Assembly (NCBI GenBank): GCA_031429105.1
Contig: JANOYV010000025.1
Span: 1 to 60,457 of the forward strand
Direction: 5' to 3'
DNA from: JAKFWF01 sp031429105
GTDB taxonomy: Bacteria > Pseudomonadota > Alphaproteobacteria > Rhizobiales > Hyphomicrobiaceae
Length of the DNA stretch: 60,457 nt
A model generated the notes under the pieces. It searched no databases, was not told where the DNA came from, and saw only the letters and a program-made list of their open reading frames with translations. Every line of letters starts with the position of its first letter. Within the stretch, counting starts at the first letter, position 1. Of the stretch, positions 27,639-36,565 are shown piece by piece. The position numbers were made by a program, and so were the translations under genes.

Positions 27639-28040
27639 ATGGCAAAGGAAGCAGAAAAAGGCCGGGCGAAAGTCCGCCGCAAGGAGCGCAAGAACATCAC
27701 GTCGGGTGTTGCCCATGTGAATGCCAGCTTCAATAACACCATGATCACCATTACCGACGCACAAGGCAACACGATTGCTTGGTCATCGTCGGGCACAATG
27801 GGGTTCAAGGGGTCGCGCAAGTCGACGCCGTATGCGGCGCAGATGGCGGGCGAAGACGTCGCCAAGAAAGCTGCGGAGCATGGCGTGAAGATCCTCGAAG
27901 TCGAAGTAACAGGCCCAGGCTCGGGTCGTGAATCGGCGCTGCGCGCTTTGCAGTCGGTTGGCATGCAGATCACCTCGATCCGCGATGTGACGCCGATCCC
28001 GCATAACGGTTGCCGCCCGCGCAAGCGTCGCCGCGTCTAA
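27639..28040 (+). CDS. rpsK: 30S ribosomal protein S11
   Basis: Platform protein of 133 residues with the conserved NITSGVAHVNASFNNTMITI and the C-terminal DVTPIPHNGCRPRKRRRV. A 134-base spacer separates it from rpsM. Confidence 0.96.
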   Translation: MAKEAEKGRAKVRRKERKNITSGVAHVNASFNNTMITITDAQGNTIAWSSSGTMGFKGSRKSTPYAAQMAGEDVAKKAAEHGVKILEVEVTGPGSGRESALRALQSVGMQITSIRDVTPIPHNGCRPRKRRRV

Positions 28041-28177
28041 CGCGACCAAGGTTCAATCGAAAGAGGCGCTCCAACCGGGGCGCCTTGACGCGTTTTGCCG
28101 GATTTGGTCCGGTTTCCAGTTCAAGTCAGACGACCGTCAGCCCGTAGACGTGTCGTCCCAGCCAAGCGAGGCTACCC

Positions 28178-29209
28178 GTGGCAACCACAGCAGTCCTACA
28201 GAAGAATTGGCAAGATCTGATCAAGCCAGCCAAGCTTGAAATCCAAGCCGGTCGCGATCGCGACCGGGTGGCAACGATCGTGGCTGAGCCGCTGGAGCGC
28301 GGTTTCGGCATGACGCTTGGCAACGCGCTGCGTCGCGTGCTGCTGTCATCGCTTCAAGGGGCGGCGATCAAGTCAGTCCAGATCGATGGCGTGCTGCATG
28401 AGTTCTCGTCGATTCCCGGCGTCCGCGAGGACGTGACGAACATCGTGCTCAACATCAAGGAAATTGCATTGCGCGTCCACTCGGACGGCGTGAAGCGCAT
28501 GGTGCTTAAGAAAGAAGGCCGCGGTCCGGCAAAGGCTGGCGATATCGAAGCCGGTTCCGACGTTGAAATCCTTAACCCAGAGCACGTGATTTGCACGCTC
28601 GACCAGGGCGCGTCGATCCGTATGGAATTCACCGCCGACATGGGCAAGGGCTACGTTGCAGCCGACCGCAACCGTCCGGAAGACGCGCCAATCGGCTTGA
28701 TTCCGGTGGATAGCCTCTACGGTCCGGTGAAGAAGGTTTCATATAAGGTCGAGAACACGCGCGAGGGCCAGATCCTCGACTACGATAAGCTGACCATGCA
28801 GGTCGAAACGGACGGCTCGGTGCGGGCTGAAGATGCTATCGCCCTCGCTGCTCGCATATTGCAGGATCAGCTTGCCGTGTTCATCAACTTCGAAGAGCCG
28901 AAGCGGCCGACCGAAGAGACCAAGCACCCAGAGCTCGCCTTCAACGCGGCGTTGCTCAAGAAGGTCGACGAGTTGGAATTGTCGGTCCGTTCGGCCAACT
29001 GCTTGAAGAACGACAACATTGTCTACATTGGCGACCTGATTCAGAAAACAGAATCCGAGATGTTGCGGACGCCAAACTTCGGCCGCAAGTCGCTTAACGA
29101 AATCAAGGAAGTGCTGGCTGCCATGGGCCTTCATTTGGGCATGGAAGTGCCGAACTGGCCGCCGGATAACATCGAAGAGCTCGCAAAGCGGTTTGAAGAC
29201 CAGTATTGA
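28178..29209 (+). CDS. rpoA: DNA-directed RNA polymerase subunit alpha
   Basis: Scaffold subunit of RNA polymerase, 343 residues. The N-terminal dimerisation domain includes LEPGFGMTLGNALRRVLLSS-type sequence (here LERGFGMTLGNALRRVLLSS), and the C-terminal domain, which contacts UP elements and activators, includes SVRSANCLKNDNIVYIGDL. It starts with GTG at 28178. Two palindromic elements separate it from rplQ. Confidence 0.97.
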   Translation: MATTAVLQKNWQDLIKPAKLEIQAGRDRDRVATIVAEPLERGFGMTLGNALRRVLLSSLQGAAIKSVQIDGVLHEFSSIPGVREDVTNIVLNIKEIALRVHSDGVKRMVLKKEGRGPAKAGDIEAGSDVEILNPEHVICTLDQGASIRMEFTADMGKGYVAADRNRPEDAPIGLIPVDSLYGPVKKVSYKVENTREGQILDYDKLTMQVETDGSVRAEDAIALAARILQDQLAVFINFEEPKRPTEETKHPELAFNAALLKKVDELELSVRSANCLKNDNIVYIGDLIQKTESEMLRTPNFGRKSLNEIKEVLAAMGLHLGMEVPNWPPDNIEELAKRFEDQY

Positions 29210-29215
29210 TCTACA

Positions 29216-29256
29216 GTGCATGGCGGCCGGCTCCGCGTAGCGGAGTCACCATGCAC
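29216..29256. repeat. Palindromic element, copy 1 (about 41 bp)
   Basis: Arm GTGCATGG at 29216-29223, then CGGCC, then GGCTCCGC-GTA-GCGGAGTC, then A, then the inverted arm CCATGCAC at 29249-29256. The inner stem is 8 bp with one G-U pair. The core and layout are shared with copies 2 and 3, but the outer arm is different. No T run follows, so it is not a normal terminator. Confidence 0.85.
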
Positions 29257-29268
29257 CACTAATCTACC

Positions 29269-29309
29269 GCGCGTTGCGGCCGGCTCCACGGAGTGGAGTC
29301 GCAACGCGC
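29269..29309. repeat. Palindromic element, copy 2 (41 bp)
   Basis: A 9-bp arm GCGCGTTGC at 29269-29277, GGCC, then GGCTCCAC-GGA-GTGGAGTC, then the perfect inverted arm GCAACGCGC at 29301-29309. Same orientation as copy 1, 12 bases downstream of it, both in the rpoA-rplQ spacer. Confidence 0.87.
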
Positions 29310-29380
29310 AACTAAAACGAGGCGAGGCCGAAGAACCTCCCCGGGAAACAAACCAAAACCTCTAACCTAGGATATCGACT

Positions 29381-29803
29381 ATGCGTCACCGTAAATTAGG
29401 CCGTCGCTTCAGCCGCGACCCCGGCCATCGTCAGGCAATGTTCCAGGCATTGGCATCAGCACTGATCCGCCACGAGCAGATCGTCACCACGCTGCCGAAG
29501 GCTAAGGACCTGAAGCGCGTCGTTGAAAAGTTCATCACGCTTGCAAAGCGTGGCGACCTCAATTCGCGCCGTCTAGCGGCTTCCCGTCTGCGTGACGAGG
29601 ATATGGCCAAGAAATTGTTCGACGTGCTCGGTCCCCGCTACAAGGATCGTAACGGCGGCTATACGCGCGTTTTGAAGGCTGGTTTCCGCTTCGGTGATAG
29701 CGCACCACGTGCGGTCATCGAGTTGGTTGACCGCGACGTCTCGGCCAAGGGCAAGGAAGACAAGATCCGTGTTGAAGCAGAGAAGGGCGCTGCTGCACTT
29801 TAA
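29381..29803 (+). CDS. rplQ: 50S ribosomal protein L17
   Basis: Large-subunit protein near the tunnel exit, 140 residues, beginning MRHRKLGRRFSRDPGHRQAM. Last gene of the ribosomal block, 171 bases after rpoA, with a strong terminator after it. Confidence 0.97.
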   Translation: MRHRKLGRRFSRDPGHRQAMFQALASALIRHEQIVTTLPKAKDLKRVVEKFITLAKRGDLNSRRLAASRLRDEDMAKKLFDVLGPRYKDRNGGYTRVLKAGFRFGDSAPRAVIELVDRDVSAKGKEDKIRVEAEKGAAAL

Positions 29804-29840
29804 GCGGCACGTGCTGATTTCCGTCGATATACATTAGATC

Positions 29841-29866
29841 AGAGCGGCTTCCGGCCGCTCTTTTTC
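29841..29866 (+). terminator. Rho-independent terminator of the ribosomal/rpoA block
   Basis: AGAGCGGC-TTCCG-GCCGCTCT followed by TTTTC. The stem is perfect over 8 bp, and it lies about 40 bases after the rplQ stop. Confidence 0.88.
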
Positions 29867-29885
29867 GTATCTGGTCGAATCTGCG

Positions 29886-30422
29886 ATGCCGAGCGATCCT
29901 TCAACCTATATTTCGCGACGCTATCACTACCGCCTGACGCGAGCGGACTGGGCTGCCTATGAAGGGCTGCCACAGGACTGCATCATTTCATTACGCGTCG
30001 GCATCGTCGTACTGGGTGTCACGGTTGGCTGGTACTACGAGCGATTGCAGCCGTGGCTGCCGTTCGAGGCGAATAGCAACGCGCAAACACTTGTTGTCGG
30101 CGCCGCTATCGCGGGGCTCTGGTTTGCGACTTCAACGCTCTGGCTGTCGCTTCGCAGATGGCGGCGTGTTACCAACCGTGCGATTGCCGACCGCGACCGG
30201 ATAATCGAAGTATTCGCAAATCATGTCGGGTTGCATCGTGGCATGTCGGCTATCATCACCTGGGGTTCGATCAAGCAGATCATTGTGACGGCTGGCCACG
30301 TTTTCATAATTGAATCAAACTCCGATGTGCTGATCATGCCTTTGCGCGCATTCGAGAGTGCATCCGAGATGGCAGCATACGCCGTCTGGGTGCAGCAAAA
30401 GATTGATAGCGCGCCTCAGTGA
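29886..30422 (+). CDS. Membrane protein with YcxB-like C-terminal domain
   Basis: Unknown-function membrane protein of 178 residues. Two hydrophobic segments, about residues 33-52 (LRVGIVVLGVTVGWYY) and 68-90 (TLVVGAAIAGLWFATSTLWL), are followed by a soluble region. In that region, GMSAIITWGSIKQIIVTAGH and a later segment with VLIMPLRAF resemble the YcxB-like fold, related to PH domains. It starts 20 bases after the terminator of the ribosomal block and runs toward the protease gene on the same strand. No catalytic residues are apparent. Confidence 0.72.
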   Translation: MPSDPSTYISRRYHYRLTRADWAAYEGLPQDCIISLRVGIVVLGVTVGWYYERLQPWLPFEANSNAQTLVVGAAIAGLWFATSTLWLSLRRWRRVTNRAIADRDRIIEVFANHVGLHRGMSAIITWGSIKQIIVTAGHVFIIESNSDVLIMPLRAFESASEMAAYAVWVQQKIDSAPQ

Positions 30423-30500
30423 CGGCCAAAGTCTTCAATCGGTTCTGCAATCGGTCTATCTTCGCCAAATCGCGATAGGACGAGTTGAGGACCCAAGGAC

Positions 30501-31910
30501 ATGAACCATCCGGTTTTACTGCGGATCGCACTTTTGAGTTTTGTGGCGATTTGGGCAACGCCGCTCGTAGCCCAACGCAAGCTGCCACCGCCATCGCGTG
30601 ACGCGGTACAGCTGTCTTTCGCGCCCATCGTAAAGCAGACAGCACCTGCGGTGGTGAACGTCTATGTGCGCACCAGGGTCCAGACCTTCACATCGCCGTT
30701 CGCCGATGATCCGATGTTCCGGCGTTTTTTTGGCGATCGGTTGGGCCAACCAAGCGAACGCCAGCAGAATTCGCTTGGCTCGGGCGTGATCGTCAATCCG
30801 AACGGCATTATCGTCACCAATACCCATGTCATAAAAGGCGGAGGGCAGACCGAGATCAAGGTCGTCTTGGCCGACAAGCGTGAATTCGATGCCAAGGTTA
30901 TCCTGCAAGACGAAAAGACCGACATTGCCGTGCTGCGGATCGAAGGTGGCGATGGCAAATTCCCGACGTTGGAATTCGAAGATAGCGACAACCTGGAGGT
31001 CGGCGATCTGGTACTCGCCATTGGCAATCCGTTTGGCGTCGGGCAAACGGTAACGCAGGGTATCGTCTCGGCTCTTGCCCGCTCCGAGATCAGCCAATCG
31101 GAAGCGCAAGTGTTTATCCAGACCGATGCCGCGATCAATCCCGGCAACTCCGGCGGCGCGCTAGTTGATATGGCCGGGCGACTGGTTGGCATCAACACGG
31201 CGATCTTTTCGCGGTCGGGCGGCTCGCACGGGATAGGCTTTGCGATCCCGTCGAACATGGTTCGTGTGTATGTCGATAGCGCCGTGTCCGGGCGCAAGGT
31301 CGAGCGACCCTGGCTTGGCGCACGACTGGAAGCGCTGACGCGTGAAGTCGCAGAAGGGCTCAATCTTGATCGGGCGTCCGGCGCGCTGGTCACGCGGGTT
31401 TGGGACAAGGGGCCAGCCGCCGAGGCGGGGCTTTTGCCAGGTGATGTGATCACCGCTGTCGATGCTTTCGAAGTCGCCGATGCGCGCAGCGTGCTCTATC
31501 GGCTGGCGACACGTGGCGTCGGCAATCGCGTCCGCCTTGATGTGCTGCGCAAGGGAAAATCCCAGGCGGTAACGGTTGCCTTGTGCGCGGCTCCGGCGCC
31601 AACGAAAGACGACACGCGCATCATGGCTGGTGTGCATCCATTCGAGGGTGCGCAGGTTGCTAACTTATCGCCGTCGATCGCCGATGAACTGGCTCTCGAG
31701 GATCACGACGGCGTTGTCATCCTTGGCGTGCGAAACGGATCGACCGCCCAGCGGCTCGGCTTCCAGGCCGGAGATGTCATTATGCAGGTTGGGCGCGAAA
31801 CCATGTCTTCGATCCTTGATCTGGAACGTGCCGTGGCACAGCGGCAGCGGACATGGGCCATCGGCGTCAAGCGCGGTGGCCGTCTGGTGCAGTTGCAGGT
31901 CCAGGGTTAG
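30501..31910 (+). CDS. Periplasmic serine protease of the HtrA/DegP family
   Basis: Envelope quality-control protease of 469 residues. A Sec signal (MNHPVLLRIALLSFVAIWAT, cleavage near ATPLVA) leads to a trypsin-like domain with the triad His109 (NTHVIKGG), Asp141 (KTDIAVLR) and Ser217 (NPGNSGGAL). Two PDZ domains follow, at about residues 280-365 and 380-465, with SGALVTRVWDKGPAAEAGLL and DGVVILGVRNGSTAQRLGF. The short linker after the signal places it closer to the DegQ/MucD type than to DegP. The ATG at 30501 follows GAGGAC. Confidence 0.92.
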   Translation: MNHPVLLRIALLSFVAIWATPLVAQRKLPPPSRDAVQLSFAPIVKQTAPAVVNVYVRTRVQTFTSPFADDPMFRRFFGDRLGQPSERQQNSLGSGVIVNPNGIIVTNTHVIKGGGQTEIKVVLADKREFDAKVILQDEKTDIAVLRIEGGDGKFPTLEFEDSDNLEVGDLVLAIGNPFGVGQTVTQGIVSALARSEISQSEAQVFIQTDAAINPGNSGGALVDMAGRLVGINTAIFSRSGGSHGIGFAIPSNMVRVYVDSAVSGRKVERPWLGARLEALTREVAEGLNLDRASGALVTRVWDKGPAAEAGLLPGDVITAVDAFEVADARSVLYRLATRGVGNRVRLDVLRKGKSQAVTVALCAAPAPTKDDTRIMAGVHPFEGAQVANLSPSIADELALEDHDGVVILGVRNGSTAQRLGFQAGDVIMQVGRETMSSILDLERAVAQRQRTWAIGVKRGGRLVQLQVQG

Positions 31911-31935
31911 TTTGGGCCTCATCGGTGCTGTTGGA

Positions 31936-32568
31936 TCAGCCAAGGCGTGTGAAGAAAAGCGACAGGTTGTTGGCTGGCATCGGTATGATTTCGGGCAGAC
32001 TTAGGCCAACTGCAACGGCAAGGGCCGTCACAGCCTCAAGATCGCGGATGCCCCACTCCGGATTTTCTGCGCGCAGGCTTTCGTCGAACGCAACGTTACC
32101 CGGTGACGTGTGCTGGCTGTCACGGCGATATGGTCCATAGAGATAAAGAAAGCCGCCCGGATTGAGAGTGCGGGCGGCTCCTCGGATCAACCCTTCGGCG
32201 GCCTGCCATGGCGCAATGTGCATCATGTTGATGCACACGACGACGTCGGCGTGGGTAATTGGCCAGGTTGCTGCCGCCGCATTAAGCGCAATGGCCGGTC
32301 GGATGTTTGTCAGGCCACAAATTGCGCGCCAAGCGTCGATGCTGAGGCGGTTCTCAGCTTCGGGGTCGCTCGGTTGGAAGGTGAGCGTTGCTGAACTGCC
32401 TGATGCCAGATGCATCGTATGCTCGCCAGAGCCGCTTGCGATTTCCAGCACAAGCCCCTGCCGTGGCAGCTTCGGTACCAGGATCTCGCGGATCGGATCG
32501 CGGTTGCGTGCAGCCGACGGCGCATAGCGGCGGGCGTCACTGGGGGGAGATGTCACGGGAAGCCTCAC
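31936..32568 (-). CDS. DUF938 family SAM-dependent methyltransferase-like protein
   Basis: Class I methyltransferase fold of about 210 residues, in the DUF938 family. YAPSAARNRDPIREILV is the family N-terminal signature; VLEIASGSGEHTMHLA is the SAM-binding loop, and INMMHIAPWQAAEGL and FLYLYGPYRRDSQHT are also typical. The substrate is unknown. The start is uncertain: GTG at 32568 is the longest, and GTG at 32556, with GAGG six bases upstream, is equally plausible. It converges with the protease gene. Confidence 0.85.
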   Translation of the reverse strand: MRLPVTSPPSDARRYAPSAARNRDPIREILVPKLPRQGLVLEIASGSGEHTMHLASGSSATLTFQPSDPEAENRLSIDAWRAICGLTNIRPAIALNAAAATWPITHADVVVCINMMHIAPWQAAEGLIRGAARTLNPGGFLYLYGPYRRDSQHTSPGNVAFDESLRAENPEWGIRDLEAVTALAVAVGLSLPEIIPMPANNLSLFFTRLG

Positions 32569-32720
32569 GAAGCCTGTTGGAACGGATCGACCGCTGACCT
32601 ATACGCCGCTCGCACAGCTGCTGTCATCTTCCAGCCGATCTTAAGTGCCGCAAATGCTCTTTCGCTTTTGCCCGCCGTCGCTGCATACTTCGCCCAACGA
32701 AAATCGTGGGAGCGAGCGAC

Positions 32721-33710
32721 ATGGTCACCAACAAGAAGCGCGTGTTTGTTCCAGATGCCATGGCGCCCTCTGCCGTCGCACTGTTAGAGGCTCGCGATAA
32801 CATCGACATCCAGCGCTTTCCCAACATGATTGCAGCCGCCGCGTTCAACGAGTTGCTGGCGAAAAGTTCGCACGTCAATGCTGCGATCTTGGGGGCGACG
32901 CCGTTCAGCCCGGCCACCGTTGCCTCGTCCAAGGGGCTGCAAGTCGTTGCCCGGATCGGCGTCGGCTACGATGCGGTCGATGTGCCAGCATTGACGGCTG
33001 TCGGTGTGCCGTTGATGACGACGGGCATCGCCAATTCGCCGTCAGTCGCGGAACAGGCTGTATTTTTCATGCTGCAGTTGGCGAAGCGTGGCACCGAACT
33101 CAACGCGCTGGTGCAGGACGGTAAGTGGGCCGGTCGGATGGCGGTGCTACCCACCGATGTTCTGGACAAAACCGTGCTGATCGTCGGTTTCGGGCGTATC
33201 GGCACGCGGACGGCCAAACGCTGTCTCGCCATGGAAATGAATGTGCTTGTCTACGATCCATTCGTGAAGGCAGAGGCGATCAAGGCCGCTGGTTGTGAGC
33301 CCGTTACCGATCTCGATGCAGCCCTGGCGCGCGCTGATATCCTGACGCTGCATTGCCCAAAGACGACTGTCACCAACGGCATGATCAATGCCGCACGGCT
33401 CGCTTTAATGAAGCCGACGGCGTTCCTCGTGAATACCGCGCGCGGAGGCATCGTTGATGAAACGGCACTCCACGCCGCGCTCGTTGAAAAGCGGATCGCT
33501 GGTGCTGGCCTCGACGTGTTCGCCCAGGAGCCACCGCCGACCGATAATCCATTGCTGAAATTGCCGAATGTCATTGTCGCCCCTCATATCGCAGGCGTGA
33601 CCCGCGAGTCGGTCGAGCGCATGGGGCGTCAGGCCGTGCTCAATGTCTTGAGCGTGCTCGATGGCTCCCCGATCCGAGAGAACGTGATCAACCCGGAAGT
33701 TCTCGGATAA
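32721..33710 (+). CDS. D-isomer 2-hydroxyacid dehydrogenase (phosphoglycerate dehydrogenase-like)
   Basis: NAD-dependent D-2-hydroxyacid dehydrogenase of 329 residues. The Rossmann loop IVGFGRIGTRTAKR is near residue 155. The catalytic Arg lies in NTARGGIVDE, the Glu in DVFAQEPPPTDNP and the His in VIVAPHIAGVTRES. There is no ACT or C-terminal regulatory domain, so it is a short form, and the substrate could be another 2-hydroxyacid instead of 3-phosphoglycerate. The ATG at 32721 has GGAG eight bases upstream; a GTG at 32706 is in frame. Confidence 0.88.
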   Translation: MVTNKKRVFVPDAMAPSAVALLEARDNIDIQRFPNMIAAAAFNELLAKSSHVNAAILGATPFSPATVASSKGLQVVARIGVGYDAVDVPALTAVGVPLMTTGIANSPSVAEQAVFFMLQLAKRGTELNALVQDGKWAGRMAVLPTDVLDKTVLIVGFGRIGTRTAKRCLAMEMNVLVYDPFVKAEAIKAAGCEPVTDLDAALARADILTLHCPKTTVTNGMINAARLALMKPTAFLVNTARGGIVDETALHAALVEKRIAGAGLDVFAQEPPPTDNPLLKLPNVIVAPHIAGVTRESVERMGRQAVLNVLSVLDGSPIRENVINPEVLG

Positions 33711-33725
33711 CTGGGCAAGCGCCGT

Positions 33726-34934
33726 TCAAACCGCGCCGGTGACTTTCAATTCGGCAACGCGCGCGGTTGAAAGTCCCAGCAGTCCTTCAAGGATCTCGGT
33801 GGTGTGTGAGCCGAGCGGCGGCCCGAGGTGGTCGATGCCGCCGGGTGTTTTGCTGAGGCGCGGCACGACGTTGGGCACAGCCAATGTCCCGAGCCTCGGG
33901 TCTGCCACGTGAGCGATGTTACCACGTGCCGCATACTGCGGATCGGTGAAGATCTCGTCGATAGCGTAGATCGGTCCGCATGGTACCTGGAACTCTTCGC
34001 AGGTGCGCAATACGTCAGCTTTTGTCAGGCTCGACGTCCACCGCGTGACGTGCGCATCGACATCGGCGCGGTTGCGCTCACGGTTCGCAAGCTGGGCCCA
34101 GTCGGCCGGCGCTGGCATCCCAGATTGCGCCATCGCCGCTTCAAGCCGCTCGTAGATCTTGTCGTTCGTGCAAGCGATGGCGACCCAGCGGTCATCCTTG
34201 GTTGGATAATGGCTGTGGGGAACAACGTTGACGGTGCCCGGCCCCATTCGTTGCCGAACAAAGCCGCGCGTGTCGAAGGCGGGCGCCAATTCGTCAAGAA
34301 TACGAAACACGGGTTCGTATAGCCCGATGTCGACGACCTGACCCTTGCCCGTGGTATCGCGCGATCTGAGTGCCAATAGCGCGCCAAAGGCACCATAGAT
34401 GCCAGCGAGATAATCGGGGATGGTCGCTGAGCCTGGTGTAACCGGCGGTCGGTCGGGGTAGCCTGCAAGAAACGACAGTCCGCCGAACGCGTTGGCGATG
34501 CGGCCGAAACCAGGGCGACCACTATAGGGGCCGGTTTGGCCGTAGCCGGAAATGCGGACCATCACGAGGCGCGGATTGATGGCGGAAAGGACATTCCAGC
34601 CCAGACCCCACTTTTCCAGCGTACCGGGTTGGAAGTTTTCGACCAGCACATCCGAAATCGCGACCAGACTTTTGAGAACCTCGGCACCGTCTGGCTTGCG
34701 TAGATCGAGTGTGATGGACTTCTTGTTACGGCATTCGGACAGCCACGGCAGCGTTTCGCCACAGGGGTGCATCGTTCCGAACTTGCGCAAAGGGTCGCCG
34801 ACCTCGGGCAGTTCGCATTTGATCACCTCCGCACCGAACTCTGCCAGTTGGGTCGTGCAGTACGGACCTGATATAAAGCTCGACACATCGATAACGCGAA
34901 TACCGTCGAGGGGGCGAGGCAAGGCGGCGCTCAT
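33726..34934 (-). CDS. CaiB/BaiF family (class III) CoA-transferase
   Basis: Transfers CoA between carboxylic acids through an enzyme-bound aspartyl intermediate. The 402 residues are the normal length. The N-terminal LDGIRVIDVSSFISGPYCTT and the QLAEFGAEVIKCELPEVGDP segment are family hallmarks. The probable catalytic Asp is near residue 174 in ATIPDYLAGIYGAFGALLAL. It converges with the 2-hydroxyacid dehydrogenase, separated by 15 bases. The acid substrate cannot be inferred, and the neighbours do not indicate a pathway. Confidence 0.88.
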   Translation of the reverse strand: MSAALPRPLDGIRVIDVSSFISGPYCTTQLAEFGAEVIKCELPEVGDPLRKFGTMHPCGETLPWLSECRNKKSITLDLRKPDGAEVLKSLVAISDVLVENFQPGTLEKWGLGWNVLSAINPRLVMVRISGYGQTGPYSGRPGFGRIANAFGGLSFLAGYPDRPPVTPGSATIPDYLAGIYGAFGALLALRSRDTTGKGQVVDIGLYEPVFRILDELAPAFDTRGFVRQRMGPGTVNVVPHSHYPTKDDRWVAIACTNDKIYERLEAAMAQSGMPAPADWAQLANRERNRADVDAHVTRWTSSLTKADVLRTCEEFQVPCGPIYAIDEIFTDPQYAARGNIAHVADPRLGTLAVPNVVPRLSKTPGGIDHLGPPLGSHTTEILEGLLGLSTARVAELKVTGAV

Positions 34935-35086
34935 GGTGGGATCCTCAGGCTCATTAGCGTGCGCTTCAAGTCGGTTGTGATCGTGTCATGTTAACCTGAC
35001 GAACCTTCGACCCGAAATCTGCATGCACAGATAACGTTAGCGTCTACCGCATGGCGCCCCTGCGAAACGGTCAATGGTCCACGTAT

Positions 35087-35830
35087 TCAATGGTCCATGT
35101 GTGTTGGTATCGCGATGCCTGCATCAAAAGCTGCCTTCGCGCGGCCGAGGGCTGCCAAATCACGATTTGCACTGGCTGCGTCGAAAACGGCGCGCGCAAG
35201 TTGGCCACCGAGCACTTGCGCCAAGCCGATAACGCACAGCGTGATGCCGCCGGACGCCGCGATCAATGGCGGTTGGCTCGCAATCAGCGATGGCATCGTT
35301 GCTAACCCGCCGCCGAATGCTGACAATAGTCCAACGATGAGGCCTGCGATCCCAACCCCGATTTGCAGGAAACCAAGAAACGTGAACGCCCGTGCGATCA
35401 AGCGGCCCGAGCGGTAGCGCCGCCGGGATTTTGGCAACAGAAACGTCGGGCGGATCGCGACTTCCGTGCCTGCATTCTGCGGTTGCATCGGACGCCTAGT
35501 GCTAGGTCCTTGCATAGGGCCGCTGGGCTGGCTTGCCGCCGGATAGGAATGGTTGGCGTACCCATTAGGACCGGTCGGCGCGCCGTTTGAGTAGTGACCG
35601 TTGGCTGCGGAACCGTTTGGCTGCGGGCCATATCCGATCTCGGCCGTGCCGGCGTGGGCGCCAAGTTTCGTTAACGCTTCTCGGGCAGTCGCTGCCTCCG
35701 GCGACCGTGGCAGGTGATCGGTCAGGTGGCGGTAGAACTGAATTGCGTATTCGACACGTCCCTCAACCTCGGCGCGACGTCCCGCTTCAAGGATTTGCAC
35801 GGCTGAAAACTGCTGCGGCCCCTGCGCCAT
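35087..35830 (-). CDS. Predicted inner-membrane protein with TPR-like N-terminus
   Basis: Unknown protein of 247 residues. The first 60 residues (AVQILEAGRRAEVEGRVEYA followed by IQFYRHLTDHLP) resemble a single tetratricopeptide-type helical hairpin. A low-complexity Asn/Gly/Pro/Ser-rich linker runs over about residues 65-115. A basic stretch (KSRRRYRSGR) precedes two hydrophobic segments at about 145-172 and 184-208. The topology suggests a cytosolic N-terminus with a two-helix anchor. It looks like a lineage-specific hypothetical membrane protein; the function is unknown. Confidence 0.7.
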   Translation of the reverse strand: MAQGPQQFSAVQILEAGRRAEVEGRVEYAIQFYRHLTDHLPRSPEAATAREALTKLGAHAGTAEIGYGPQPNGSAANGHYSNGAPTGPNGYANHSYPAASQPSGPMQGPSTRRPMQPQNAGTEVAIRPTFLLPKSRRRYRSGRLIARAFTFLGFLQIGVGIAGLIVGLLSAFGGGLATMPSLIASQPPLIAASGGITLCVIGLAQVLGGQLARAVFDAASANRDLAALGRAKAAFDAGIAIPTHMDH

Positions 35831-35885
35831 CGCGCACCCCGGTTCAAATGACTTAACCTAATGCTCTATATTACAATACTTAAAG

Positions 35886-36482
35886 TCAATTGTCAGCAGT
35901 GGGAAGAATGCGGCGACCGAACCAAGTGCGGGCGACAGCCAGCTCCGCCGCGTTGTCGACGTCGCACAGGCTATCCGTCATGGCGATATGCGAACCCGTT
36001 AGATTGTGGGTCGTGTCGGTCAAAGTGGTCGGCGAAGACCACCGAACGCCCGCAAACGGACTGCGGACGCGGGGCCTGCGCCGCAGGCCGACAAGCCAGT
36101 AGCCGCCGTCAGCAGCAGCGCCCAGTACGGCATCCGCGCTTCGTAGCAGTGTAAACGCACGGGCGATATGTGATGCGGTGATTGCTGGGATATCGGTGCC
36201 AATGATGATCACTGGGCCTGGGCCCGCTTCGTCCATCACGCGCTGCATCCGCTGGCCGAGGTCGCCAAGTCCCTGGCGTTTGCGATTACTGTTTCGCGGC
36301 CAGAAGGGATTTGCAATGCCAGTATCTGGCGCAACCGATATCGAAGTTTGCCAACGCGGGTCACGCCCGACACGCGCCAGCACGTTCACGACCGAGTGAC
36401 GAAAAAAGCGAACCGCTTCGACGGCACCAACCTCGCGTGCCAATCGCGTTTTGACGCGCCCCATCACGGGCACTTTTGCCAT
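35886..36482 (-). CDS. DUF2064 / TIGR04282-type glycosyltransferase
   Basis: GT-A-like nucleotidyl/glycosyltransferase of about 198 residues, in the group often named arsenosugar biosynthesis glycosyltransferase. MAKVPVMGRVKTRLAREVG is the family start, IIIGTDIPAI and AAADGGYWLVGL the centre, and CDVDNAAELAVAR the end. The reading frame is open upstream to an ATG touching the metallo-hydrolase stop at 36566, but that stretch contains a terminator hairpin. The start is therefore placed at 36482; a TTG at 36491 is also possible. Function is known only from family naming. Confidence 0.75.
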   Translation of the reverse strand: MAKVPVMGRVKTRLAREVGAVEAVRFFRHSVVNVLARVGRDPRWQTSISVAPDTGIANPFWPRNSNRKRQGLGDLGQRMQRVMDEAGPGPVIIIGTDIPAITASHIARAFTLLRSADAVLGAAADGGYWLVGLRRRPRVRSPFAGVRWSSPTTLTDTTHNLTGSHIAMTDSLCDVDNAAELAVARTWFGRRILPTADN

Positions 36483-36500
36483 TATGACCAAGCGGCACTG

Positions 36501-36531
36501 AAAAGGCGCCGCGGTGATCCGCGACGCCTTT
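36501..36531 (-). terminator. Rho-independent terminator after the metallo-hydrolase gene
   Basis: On the minus strand a 13-bp stem AAAGGCGTCGCGG / CCGCGGCGCCTTT (one G-U pair, ATCA loop) ends in TTTTC, 35 bases after the stop of the metallo-hydrolase. It sits in what would otherwise be the N-terminal extension of the next reading frame. Confidence 0.75.
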
Positions 36532-36565
36532 GTTTTGAGGCCTGGCCGATTGAGCCGCTTTCGCA

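Noticed and set aside
29216..29309. rpoA-rplQ hairpins as transcription terminators
   Set aside because: No T run follows either hairpin, the essential gene rplQ lies downstream, and the same structure occurs inside a coding sequence.
36085..36103. Short palindrome (GGCCTGCG/CGCAGGCC) as a fourth copy of the 41-bp family
   Set aside because: It lacks the GGCTCC/GGAGTC core, and the protein segment GLRRRPR is normal for the family.
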